Source of the DNA: Bacillus marasmi
GTDB taxonomy: Bacteria > Bacillota > Bacilli > Bacillales > Cytobacillaceae
Length of the DNA: 49,819 nucleotides
Assembly (NCBI RefSeq): GCF_902168435.1
Contig: NZ_LR656164.1
Location: forward strand, 399,301 to 449,119
Direction: 5' to 3'
Part shown: positions 42,502-49,819 of the stretch, piece after piece
How positions within the stretch are numbered: the stretch's first letter is position 1
How the letters are laid out: every line of letters begins with the position of its first letter
The notes under the pieces: model-generated
The model's input: the letters and a program-made list of their open reading frames with translations, nothing else
Database searches by the model: none
What the model was told of the DNA's origin: nothing
Position numbers and translations under genes: made by a program

Positions 42502-43745
42502 TGAGTGTGTCTGAGAAAGCTTTTTTGGGCAGCTTAATGAAGGCCGATTATTTACTTAAAGACACGGTCATTCAACCTGAACAACTTGAAAGTTCGCTGC
42601 ATAAAGACATCATGCGAACAATGGTGGAGTTAAACGAAAAGGGGAAAAATATTGATTTAATCTCACTAACAACAGTACCTAATCTTGAGTCTTTAGGTGG
42701 AATGAGCTATTTGTCTGAATTACTAGCTCACGCCGATATAGAGAAATTTGACAATATTGAGAGCCTCATTCTTGATCAGTGGAAAGAGCGGGAAAAAAGA
42801 AATATTTTAACCCTAGCAACAATGAATGATTGGGAGATTGATAGGGTGATTTCAGAATTGGATAAAATTTCGCAAGTGAAGATGGAAGATCACACCACTA
42901 TCCAACAAGCACTGACAAATATTTATGAGGCGCCATGGGAAGAGCAACGAACAGAGAAAAATCCTTCAGCAGGTATTAACAAACTCGATCAAATGACAGG
43001 AGGCTTTCAGAAGGGCGAAGTAACCGTACTTGCGGCAAGACCATCGATGGGGAAAACGGATATGATGCTCCATTTTGCGAAAATGGCGGGTTGGGATGGG
43101 TATATGCCGATTATTTTTTCTTTGGAAATGCCAGAACGTCTCATCACCAAACGGTTAGTTGCATCGACAGGTGGCTATAACCGAGCAAAAATGCGGAATC
43201 CGAACAAGATGTTGACTGAAACGCAAAAAAATAGCTGGTCAAGCGTCATTGGCCTCGTTAGTGAAACGAATATACATATTTTTGATGGAGCAGGGCAAAC
43301 GATTGCTGAAATGAGAGCGAAAACCCGAAAGTTACTGCATGAAAACCCAGACAAGAAACCGATTCTATTTATCGACTATCTAACATTAATACGCGCGAGT
43401 CAATCTTACGGAGGGAATTCTCATTTACAAGTAACGGAAATTTCAAAAGCACTAAAGACAATGGCGAAGGATTTTGATTGCCCTGTCATTTGTCTGGCTC
43501 AGCTAAATCGGTCTGTGGAATCACGTGCCAATAAACGGCCAATGATGTCAGATATTCGTGAATCGGGCAGCGTAGAACAAGATGCCGATGTCATTTTGTT
43601 CTTGTATCGTGAATCCTATTATGAAAAAGATACCGATAATCATCACTTAGAAATCATCGTCTCGAAAAATCGTAATGGTCCAATTGGGACGATTTTTACA
43701 CAATACAATCAACACACAGGAAGCATTGAAAATCTAAATAACTGA
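42498..43745 (+). CDS. Replicative DNA helicase, DnaB type
   Basis: ATG 42498/42501 overlaps the DnaD-like gene's end. The 415-residue protein has the DnaB N-terminal domain (AFLGSLMKADYLLKDTVIQP) and the RecA-like C-terminal domain: Walker A ARPSMGKTDM, PIIFSLEMPERLITKRL, Walker B ILFIDYLTLI, CLAQLNRSVESRANKRPMMS (RadA-like loop), SDIRESGSVEQDADVILFLY. It is a hexameric 5'-3' helicase that unwinds at forks. It is slightly shorter than the chromosomal enzyme (about 450). Gene order DnaD-helicase supports a mobile-element replication role. Confidence 0.9.
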   Translation: MMSVSEKAFLGSLMKADYLLKDTVIQPEQLESSLHKDIMRTMVELNEKGKNIDLISLTTVPNLESLGGMSYLSELLAHADIEKFDNIESLILDQWKEREKRNILTLATMNDWEIDRVISELDKISQVKMEDHTTIQQALTNIYEAPWEEQRTEKNPSAGINKLDQMTGGFQKGEVTVLAARPSMGKTDMMLHFAKMAGWDGYMPIIFSLEMPERLITKRLVASTGGYNRAKMRNPNKMLTETQKNSWSSVIGLVSETNIHIFDGAGQTIAEMRAKTRKLLHENPDKKPILFIDYLTLIRASQSYGGNSHLQVTEISKALKTMAKDFDCPVICLAQLNRSVESRANKRPMMSDIRESGSVEQDADVILFLYRESYYEKDTDNHHLEIIVSKNRNGPIGTIFTQYNQHTGSIENLNN

Positions 43746-43808
43746 ATGAGATTCCATTTTATTCCATCGTTTTTGTGAAAATCAATCATTGAGGTGAGGT
43801 GTGCACTT

Positions 43809-44234
43809 TTGGTTGTAAGAGATCTTTACTTCGATTCAATCCTTTATGAAGAATCCACATTGGCTCATTGTATTTACCACTTGCTTATCGAGAAAAAAAT
43901 AACACTAGAAGATGACATATCAAAATTTAATATGCAAGAAGCAGATAAACAAAAAGTGGCTGAATTGACGAACAAAAATGTATTAGGTGTTTTTCGAAAA
44001 GCAGGCATTTTCTCACTAAAAATGGATCAACAGAATTTTGTCTTTATCTTTGCAAAAAGTGATTCTGAAGCAAGCCAATTCTATACTGAAATGTTTGGCA
44101 AAGCGCCTCTTAACTGCCACGAATATTCACTAGACTTCCAATTAACAAGGGGGCGGGAGCTCATTTCATTTCGCGATATGAGAAAAGAATTCGAGAAGTT
44201 TCCAGCAATAGCCGGGTACTTCAAAAAAAAATAG
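43809..44234 (+). CDS. Hypothetical protein linked to the replication genes
   Basis: The likely start is TTG 43809, 9 nt after AGGTGAGG; the GTG at 43794 overlaps that RBS. The ~141-residue product begins VVRDLYFDSILYEESTLAHC, with a helical middle (QEADKQKVAELTNKNVLGVF) and a strand-rich end (NFVFIFAKSDSEASQFYTEM). Not recognised. It lies 63 bp after the helicase gene, in the same direction. A long hairpin repeat begins on its stop codon. Confidence 0.6.
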   Translation: MVVRDLYFDSILYEESTLAHCIYHLLIEKKITLEDDISKFNMQEADKQKVAELTNKNVLGVFRKAGIFSLKMDQQNFVFIFAKSDSEASQFYTEMFGKAPLNCHEYSLDFQLTRGRELISFRDMRKEFEKFPAIAGYFKKK

Positions 44235-44308
44235 GTGCCTGTCACCGCCCGAAAAATCTTGTTTCACAAAAATCTGTGAAACAAGAAAAATCGGGTGGTG
44301 ACAGGTAC
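44235..44308. repeat. Long palindromic hairpin of the GGTGCCTGTCACC type
   Basis: Arms 44235-44267 and 44276-44308 are inverted repeats of 33 nt: GTGCCTGTCACC, CCCGA, CTTGTTTCAC on the left pair with GTGAAACAAG, TCGGG, GGTGACAGGTAC on the right, around an 8-nt loop, with a few unpaired bases. It sits right after a stop codon and may terminate transcription. A half copy lies at 13886. The appearance is that of an interspersed palindromic repeat. Confidence 0.8.
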
Positions 44309-44553
44309 TCTTGGTTCAATTTACATTTTCCAACAACGTTTACAATGTTATAGGTCAAATTACTCATTTTTTCGCATTGCTCTTTCTCTTATAATTTAAT
44401 AGATGGAAATTAATAGGTAATTCGGATTCTGATTAACTAAGAAATGACACACCAATATTAGCAACTCTAGTATTTTGCTCTAAGGAATTTTAGGCAATCA
44501 GATTCAGAGATGATGTTGCAAAGATACCTAGAAAAATATCCAAGGGGGTTATG

Positions 44554-46278
44554 ATGGATGTAAAATACAACCCAAAAGACTGGGAAAAGATGCGTGAAGG
44601 AATTGGAGATTTAATCGGCCTAGGACGTTGGGGCAAAGGGATGATTGATCCCCTTAAGGACTTAAGTGATAATTTAGAGGATATTGAACAGTTAATCGCG
44701 AAATATGATAGCGATGGCGTGATATCGTTTCACCACACCAGTCAAAAATCGAAATACCAGGCATTATATGAGGACTTTCAAGTCTTGCATCGGTTTACTG
44801 GAAAAGTAGGCGATATCGTTGACCGGACAATTGATGAAAGATTTTTTAAGGATATCGATGCGTTTGTAGAGGAGATGCGTGATCTATCGATCTCCAACTA
44901 CACGACAAAAAATCGGCTCGGCATTAGTGAAACGGTTCATATTACGGCTGGTACATACAATTCGTTAGAAATAGAAAAACCCGAAATAAGCCTGGACGAT
45001 ATTTTTAGTGGTGATAATTTCTACGGAAAACAAATGAAATTGGAATACGAAGCTTGGAAAGAGCTAAACCCCAATCAAGATTATTCTCAAAAGGAATACC
45101 AACAGGCCATTGTCAATACACGAGCTTTCGAATACGAATCGATTCGTGACACGCAGGAAAATAAAGAATTCTGGTTTCAGATTGGTGCCTTAGTGGTAAT
45201 TATTGGGGCAACGCTAATCTGCCCACCGGCTGGAATGGCGTTGGGAGCTGTATACGGTACTTATGAATTAAGTTCAGCTGTCTCTGGAAAAGATTTAGTC
45301 TCAGGTCGGGAACTCGGGACATCTGAACGATGGGTGCGAGGATTGTTGGCTCCGCTAGATATTGTCCCAGGCGTCAGCGGCTTAACGAAATTCAGCAGCA
45401 CCGTTCGCCTCACAGGTGTTAGTGATAATATGGGGAAGCTAGGCTTAAGTTCCGGTGTGAAAGGTGGCGTCCAACAGGGAGCTACTTCTGGTATTAGTAA
45501 CTTAGTAGAAACCGCATCCAGGTTTGGAACAGACCGCCTGCGACGAGCAGAAGCAGCCTTCCAAAACGGCGCCAATATCGTGAAAAATAAGGTCATAAAA
45601 GATACAATAGAGGTAGCACAAGTAGCGGATAAGGGGGTTGCCGGGTTAAGAAAATACCTCCATGTTCCCCGGGAAGAACCTGTATTAGCTGGGGCAGGTT
45701 CTATAGGGAAAACCCGCGAAGTAATCGAAAATACACATACAATAGAGAATGGTGTTAGGGTTGTACTGAACGTTAGTGATGAGGTTAAGATTGGTAGTGG
45801 GGGAAATAAGGGTGCGGGTAATGGTAACCCATTAAAATTAGAAGATTTCACTAAAGAAATATTGGAAACTAAACCGATGAACTCACCAATACCTAAAAAG
45901 TGGCTTGATAAGGGCGGGGAAATTTCTATTGATAGTGACGGAACTTGGACTTATACTAACAAGTCTGGAGTATCTGTAAGATATCCAGATGGTTACCCAG
46001 ATTTTACACCGTTTATGCATCCAAATGTAGAGCCTGTTAAAATTGAGGTACAATCACCTAAGAATAATCCGAAAGACTTTGAAAATGCCAATTTAGAGGC
46101 TAAACTTACTAAAGATACTGATCCACCAATTTTCGATAGTAGGAAACCGCCTGAAGGATATTCATGGCATCATCATCAAGATGGTGAAACAATGATGCTT
46201 GTTGATGAAGATATTCATAGAGAGTTTAGACATATTGGTGGACAATCTAAAGTTAATGGGAAAGTAAGTAAAGAATAA
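44554..46278 (+). CDS. Pre-toxin-TG polymorphic toxin with WHHH nuclease domain
   Basis: AAGGGGG lies 5 nt before ATG 44554. The ~574-residue protein has a helical N-terminal region (KYNPKDWEKMREGIGDLIG), a hydrophobic segment FWFQIGALVVIIGATLICPP (about 211-240), a PT-TG pre-toxin domain (GKDLVSGRELGTSERWVRGL, LAPLDIVPGVSGLTKF), a variable linker after SGGNKG, and a C-terminal HNH-like nuclease (GYSWHHHQDGETMMLVDEDI, H--FRHIGGQ). WHHHQ..M.LV..dIH...HxGG is the signature of a deoxyribonuclease toxin class. Secretion is probably by the type VII pathway. Its immunity gene follows 11 bp downstream. Confidence 0.85.
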   Translation: MDVKYNPKDWEKMREGIGDLIGLGRWGKGMIDPLKDLSDNLEDIEQLIAKYDSDGVISFHHTSQKSKYQALYEDFQVLHRFTGKVGDIVDRTIDERFFKDIDAFVEEMRDLSISNYTTKNRLGISETVHITAGTYNSLEIEKPEISLDDIFSGDNFYGKQMKLEYEAWKELNPNQDYSQKEYQQAIVNTRAFEYESIRDTQENKEFWFQIGALVVIIGATLICPPAGMALGAVYGTYELSSAVSGKDLVSGRELGTSERWVRGLLAPLDIVPGVSGLTKFSSTVRLTGVSDNMGKLGLSSGVKGGVQQGATSGISNLVETASRFGTDRLRRAEAAFQNGANIVKNKVIKDTIEVAQVADKGVAGLRKYLHVPREEPVLAGAGSIGKTREVIENTHTIENGVRVVLNVSDEVKIGSGGNKGAGNGNPLKLEDFTKEILETKPMNSPIPKKWLDKGGEISIDSDGTWTYTNKSGVSVRYPDGYPDFTPFMHPNVEPVKIEVQSPKNNPKDFENANLEAKLTKDTDPPIFDSRKPPEGYSWHHHQDGETMMLVDEDIHREFRHIGGQSKVNGKVSKE

Positions 46279-46289
46279 GGAGTGGAAAT

Positions 46290-46718
46290 ATGACAAATAT
46301 GAATAGCAAAAATCCAAAGATATCTTTAGATGATATAAAAGAATTTGAACATGAGTATGATATTACGTTACCTAAAGAATATGTTGATTTTTTACTTGAA
46401 TACAATGGGGGATACCCTCAAGAATCTACTTTTAAAATCTCTGATAGTGAAGGAGAAAGTTTAGTTAATAAGTTTTATGGGATTGGGGATATGAAGAGTA
46501 ATTTAGCAAAAGTTTTTGAGATTTTAGAAGGAGAAATACCAGAAGATTTTGTCTCAATTGCTAATGATCCAGGAGGCAATGAGATTTTATTAGGGATTAG
46601 TGGAGAGTATCAAGGTAAGGTCTACTTTTGGATACATGATATAGAACCAGAGGATGAAATGGGGAATATGTTTATTCTTGCAGATAGCTTTTCTGAGTTT
46701 TTTATTAATTTATATTAA
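46290..46718 (+). CDS. SMI1/KNR4 immunity protein
   Basis: ATG 46290 follows AAGGAGTGG. The 142-residue protein shows the SUKH pattern: ISLDDIKEFEHEYDITLPKE, YVDFLLEYNGGYPQ, EDFVSIANDPGGNEILLGIS, KVYFWIHD and a final FILADSFSEFF helix. It should bind and block the WHHH nuclease encoded just before it. A related immunity gene follows the second toxin, with a divergent sequence suited to a different partner. Confidence 0.88.
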   Translation: MTNMNSKNPKISLDDIKEFEHEYDITLPKEYVDFLLEYNGGYPQESTFKISDSEGESLVNKFYGIGDMKSNLAKVFEILEGEIPEDFVSIANDPGGNEILLGISGEYQGKVYFWIHDIEPEDEMGNMFILADSFSEFFINLY

Positions 46719-47086
46719 TTAGAACGCTCATAATAATACTATAAAGTTTATGAGCTTAGGCGAGATGACATTTTACATGGCGATGAATATAAACACATGG
46801 CCGATATACAAAAGGTGCCATAATGTTTTTATAACGTTACGAAATTTATAAATTTAAAGCTAACATAGAAATTTAGAAAACATATGTACTTAAAGCACTT
46901 GATTGTCTACTGTAGGCAACAAGTGCTTTTTATTATTAGATTTCAACATAGGATATGGTAAGGCTGCTAATTTATAAGGAAAATAGAAGAAAATGATAAG
47001 TATTACCTTGATTTATTGTAAGCCCGAATTCAAACTACGCATATAAACAAGCAGCATCTTGCAATCTGGCAATCAAAAAGATTCTC
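46719..47086. other. Intergenic region between the two toxin cassettes
   Basis: Contains an inverted repeat GCTCATAA (46726-46733)/TTATGAGC (46748-46755) and the terminator at 46892. No RBS or promoter is obvious before the second toxin frame, which supports a silent cassette. Confidence 0.5.
46892..46934 (+). terminator. Terminator after the first toxin-immunity pair
   Basis: AAAGCACTTG and CAAGTGCTTT form the stem, followed by TTATTATT. Confidence 0.75.
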
Positions 47087-49309
47087 TTGAAGAAACCCGT
47101 CCTTTTCTCCAACGAGCCAAAATCAAAATACCAGGCATTATATGAGGACTTTCAAGTCTTGCATCGGTTTACTGGAAAAGTAGGCGATATCGTTGATCGG
47201 ACAATCGATGAAAGATTATATACGGATATGGACGGATTTGTGGATACAATGCACAATTTATCGCCCTCCAACTACACGACAAAAAACCGGCTCGGCATCA
47301 GTGAAACAGTTCATATAACAGCCGGTGCATACAATTCGGTAGAAATAGAAAAACCAGAAATAAGCTTAGACGATATCTTCAGTGGTGACAATTTCTACGG
47401 AAAACAGATGAAATTGGAATATGAGGCTTGGAAAGAGCTAAACCCCAATCAAGATTTTTCTCAAAAGGAATACCAACAGGCTATTGTTAACACGCGGGCT
47501 TTCGAATACGAATCGATTCGTGACACGCAGGAAAATAAAGAATTCTGGTTTCAGATTGGTGCCTTAGTGGTAATTATTGGGGCGACGCTAATCTGCCCTC
47601 CGGCTGGAATGGCGTTGGGAGTTGTATACGGTGCTTATGAATTGAGTTCAGCATTATATGAGGACTTTCAAGTCTTGCATCGGTTTACTGGAAAAGTAGG
47701 CGATATCGTTGACCGGACAATCGATGAAAGATTTTATAAGTATATCGATGCGTTTGTGGAGGAGATGCGTGATCTATCGATCTCCAACTACACGACAAAA
47801 AACCGGCTCGGCATCAGTGAAAAATTTCATATTACGGCTGGTGCATACAATTCGGTAGAAATTGAAAAACCAGAAATAAGCCTAGACGACATCTTCAGTG
47901 GTGACAATTTCTACGGGAAACAAATGAAATTGGAATACGAGAATTGGAAAGAGCTCAATTCCAATCAAGATTTTTCACAAAAGGAATACCAACAGGCCAT
48001 TGTCAATACACGAGCTTTCGAATACGAATCGATTCGTGACACGCAGGAAAATAAAGAATTCTGGTTTCAGATTGGTGCCTTAGTGGTAATTATTGGGGCA
48101 ACGCTAATCTGCCCACCGGCTGGAATGGCGTTGGGAGCTGTATACGGTACTTATGAATTAAGTTCAGCTGTCTCTGGAAAAGATTTAGTCTCAGGTCGGG
48201 AACTCGGCACATCTGAACGATGGGTGCGAGGATTGTTGGCGCCGCTCGATATTGTCCCAGGCGTCAGCGGCTTAACGAAATTCAGCAGCACCATTCGTCT
48301 CACAGGTGTTAGTGATAATATGGAGAAGCTAGGCTTAAGTTCCGGTGTGAAGGGTGGGATCCAACCGGGAGCTACTTCTCGTATTAGTAACTTAGTAGAA
48401 ACCGCATCCAGGTTTGGAACAGACCGCCTGCGACGAGCAGAGGCAGCGTTCCAAAACGGCGCCAATATCGTGAAAAATAAGGTTATAAAAGATACAATAG
48501 AAGTAGCACAAGTAGCGGATAAAGTGGCTACTGGAGCGAAAAACCTTAACCCACTTCGAATAAAACTCGTGGAAGATACAATGGGCAATAAAATATTAGC
48601 CCATGATTCAGCCGTCAATACACATAGTATTGAAAATGGTTTAAGAGATTATGTAAGTAGGATTGAAGGGGTTAAGAGTAGTAGTGGCGGAAATAAGGGT
48701 ACTCACATAGATATTTACCCTTCTGAAATTGATGAAGTAATAAACAACGATTATGATATAAACGGAAATTTAATAAATAGGTCCATTGTTCCAAAAGGTT
48801 ATGAAAGTGTGGAAGACTTTTTGAAAGTGGTAGATGATACAACAATTAAGGAATATGGTTATGATAGTATAGAAGAATTTAAAGAAGTAGTGGGGCACTT
48901 GGATGATTATTTAAATGCTTCACCACAGCATAATATAGTTAATAAGGGATTAGCAGGGGGGAAACACGTGAAAGGCGTAGATTATGATTTATTAGGTTTT
49001 CCAATATTTAAAGGGAAAAATTTACTTTTTACGTTAAAAATGGATAAAAAATATTATGTTATGAAAGATACAATTCAGTTTAAAGAGTGTACAAGGATAT
49101 TAAAAGAGGCAATTGAATATGGCGAATTGGCAAGTGATCTTTTTACTCCCCAACAGCTTGATCAGATTGAGAAGGGGAGAGCTAGAATAAAGGGGTTTAC
49201 TTGGCACCATCATCAAGTTCCTGGAAAGATGCAATTAGTATTAGAAGACATTCATGGTTCAGTAAGCCACCTTGGTGGAAATAAATTATGGGGGAAGGGT
49301 ATTAGATGA
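47087..49309 (+). CDS. Second WHHH nuclease toxin, N-truncated copy with internal duplication
   Basis: The frame opens at TTG 47087 with no RBS; homology with the first toxin begins only at ~47116, missing its first ~63 codons. So the start is doubtful and the cassette may be silent or expressed after recombination. Residues of the helical/hydrophobic unit (ALYEDFQVLHRFTGKVGDIV to GALVVIIGATLICPPAG) occur twice, due to a 516-bp tandem duplication, giving two hydrophobic segments. One PT-TG region (SGRELGTSERWVRGLLAPLD) and a diverged C-terminal nuclease follow (GFTWHHHQVPGKMQLVLEDI, SHLGGNKLWGKG). Homology with the first toxin ends near the SGGNKG linker. Confidence 0.75.
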   Translation: MKKPVLFSNEPKSKYQALYEDFQVLHRFTGKVGDIVDRTIDERLYTDMDGFVDTMHNLSPSNYTTKNRLGISETVHITAGAYNSVEIEKPEISLDDIFSGDNFYGKQMKLEYEAWKELNPNQDFSQKEYQQAIVNTRAFEYESIRDTQENKEFWFQIGALVVIIGATLICPPAGMALGVVYGAYELSSALYEDFQVLHRFTGKVGDIVDRTIDERFYKYIDAFVEEMRDLSISNYTTKNRLGISEKFHITAGAYNSVEIEKPEISLDDIFSGDNFYGKQMKLEYENWKELNSNQDFSQKEYQQAIVNTRAFEYESIRDTQENKEFWFQIGALVVIIGATLICPPAGMALGAVYGTYELSSAVSGKDLVSGRELGTSERWVRGLLAPLDIVPGVSGLTKFSSTIRLTGVSDNMEKLGLSSGVKGGIQPGATSRISNLVETASRFGTDRLRRAEAAFQNGANIVKNKVIKDTIEVAQVADKVATGAKNLNPLRIKLVEDTMGNKILAHDSAVNTHSIENGLRDYVSRIEGVKSSSGGNKGTHIDIYPSEIDEVINNDYDINGNLINRSIVPKGYESVEDFLKVVDDTTIKEYGYDSIEEFKEVVGHLDDYLNASPQHNIVNKGLAGGKHVKGVDYDLLGFPIFKGKNLLFTLKMDKKYYVMKDTIQFKECTRILKEAIEYGELASDLFTPQQLDQIEKGRARIKGFTWHHHQVPGKMQLVLEDIHGSVSHLGGNKLWGKGIR
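47135..48166 (+). repeat. 516-bp tandem duplication inside the second toxin gene
   Basis: Unit 1 47135-47650 and unit 2 47651-48166 are equal in length and highly similar. Both start GCATTATATGAGGACTTTCA and end in GAGTTCA/AAGTTCA. A third copy is 44761-45276 in the first toxin. The duplication keeps the reading frame (172 codons). Confidence 0.9.
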
Positions 49310-49794
49310 GAAAAGATTTAGAGTGGGAATACGCTGATTCAGAAGTATCAGAGGCAAAGATAAAAGAATTTGGATTACAATTAGGCTTCCAGTTACCTCA
49401 AGATTATATTGATTGTGTAAAAGTAAATGGAGGTGCAAGCGTATTACCAGAGGAATTTAGAGTGGGCAATGAAGAGCGTTGTTTTGGTAGTTTATTTAGT
49501 TTCGATGAGGAAAGTTGCGAGTACATTGTTAAAAAGTATGAAACATACAAACCATTTCTTCCGCAAAAGTTATTCCCTATTGCAAATGATCCTGCAGGGA
49601 ATTTAATCTGTTTAGATTATAAGAATACTGAAAGACCAGTTGTGATTTTTTGGGAACATGAAAATGCTTGGGAAAAGGAAATGTTAATACGAGAAGAGGG
49701 GTTATCAGAGGAGCAGGCTGAAGAACGTGCAAGAGAAAATGTATTTTATGTTGCAGAATCCTTTACGGCATTTTTAGATAAGTTGCATGACTAA
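49306..49794 (+). CDS. SMI1/KNR4 immunity protein of the second toxin
   Basis: ATG 49306 overlaps the toxin stop by 4 bp (ATGA). The 162-residue protein has the SUKH layout: VSEAKIKEFGLQLGFQLPQD, YIDCVKVNGGASVLPEEF, KLFPIANDPAGNLICLDYKN, VVIFWEHENAW, FYVAESFTAFLDKL. It should inhibit the second WHHH nuclease. An intact immunity gene beside a truncated toxin suits the idea of orphan cassettes kept for protection. Confidence 0.88.
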   Translation: MRKDLEWEYADSEVSEAKIKEFGLQLGFQLPQDYIDCVKVNGGASVLPEEFRVGNEERCFGSLFSFDEESCEYIVKKYETYKPFLPQKLFPIANDPAGNLICLDYKNTERPVVIFWEHENAWEKEMLIREEGLSEEQAEERARENVFYVAESFTAFLDKLHD

Positions 49795-49819
49795 GGATTT
49801 ATGTAAAAAAGTTTAAATT

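Noticed and set aside
45261-45851. 196-codon minus-strand open frame opposite the first PT-TG toxin
   Set aside because: It lies wholly opposite a well-supported toxin gene, has a serine/proline-rich shadow composition and recurs opposite the duplicated copy at 48151-48618 only because the DNA is repeated.
41164-46770. GGCGAGATGACA string occurring at ~41169 and ~46757
   Set aside because: Only a dozen shared bases near two toxin loci; too short to call a repeat or attachment site.

Overview
The window looks like an accessory, defence-rich stretch of a low-GC Firmicute chromosome, most likely a Bacillaceae member (Bacillus/Neobacillus type). The reasons are strong AGGAGG-like ribosome binding sites, frequent TTG and GTG starts, lipobox lipoproteins, WXG/LXG and pre-toxin-TG polymorphic toxins with SMI1/KNR4 or YqcF-like immunity proteins, a YkqA-type tandem gamma-glutamylcyclotransferase, and a DnaD-DnaB replication pair. 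I see no rRNA, tRNA or CRISPR array.

Layout. 1-7.4 kb: duplicated 3' ends of an Rpn/YhgA-type nuclease gene, a UPF0158 protein, a SAP/SEC-C protein, small orphan genes, one intact WYL regulator with pieces of a second copy on both sides, a DUF1232 protein and two lipoproteins. 7.8-13.9 kb: a tightly packed operon of an unrecognised coiled-coil protein, a HerA/FtsK-like (DUF87-type) ATPase with a glycine-rich hydrophobic segment, an LHH-type HNH nuclease toxin and a SUKH-like immunity protein. This is the best candidate here for an undescribed system. 14.5-20 kb: a GIY-YIG/T5orf172 coiled-coil protein (minus strand), a zinc-binding Ada-like protein and a McrBC-type pair whose nuclease subunit is frameshifted. 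20.6-27.7 kb: a ribbon-helix-helix protein, an orphan Mrr N-terminal domain, then a complete LlaJI/BsuMI-like restriction-modification locus (small HTH protein, two m5C methyltransferases, McrB-like AAA+ protein, LlaJI-type PD-(D/E)XK nuclease). 28.1-34 kb: a YhaO/SbcD-like nuclease with a 1178-residue YhaN/Rad50-like ATPase, followed by an uncharacterised gene.

34-40.4 kb is a decay zone. A ykqA-like gene is split by one in-frame stop, a mutT-like gene is split by one in-frame stop, a DnaA-N/coiled-coil gene is frameshifted, a DUF3427 gene is reduced to its 3' end, an LXG toxin has lost its middle next to an apparently intact YqcF-like immunity gene, and a short minus-strand C-terminal remnant lies between. 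41.5-44.2 kb: a phage- or ICE-like DnaD/DnaB replication pair. 44.5-49.8 kb: two pre-toxin-TG/WHHH nuclease toxins with SMI1/KNR4 immunity genes. The second toxin is an N-terminally truncated copy with an exact 516-bp in-frame tandem duplication.

Most of the window makes sense as layered anti-phage defence and inter-bacterial competition genes that have arrived, duplicated and partly decayed. Short palindromic repeats and a recurrent ~65-bp upstream element tie separate parts together.
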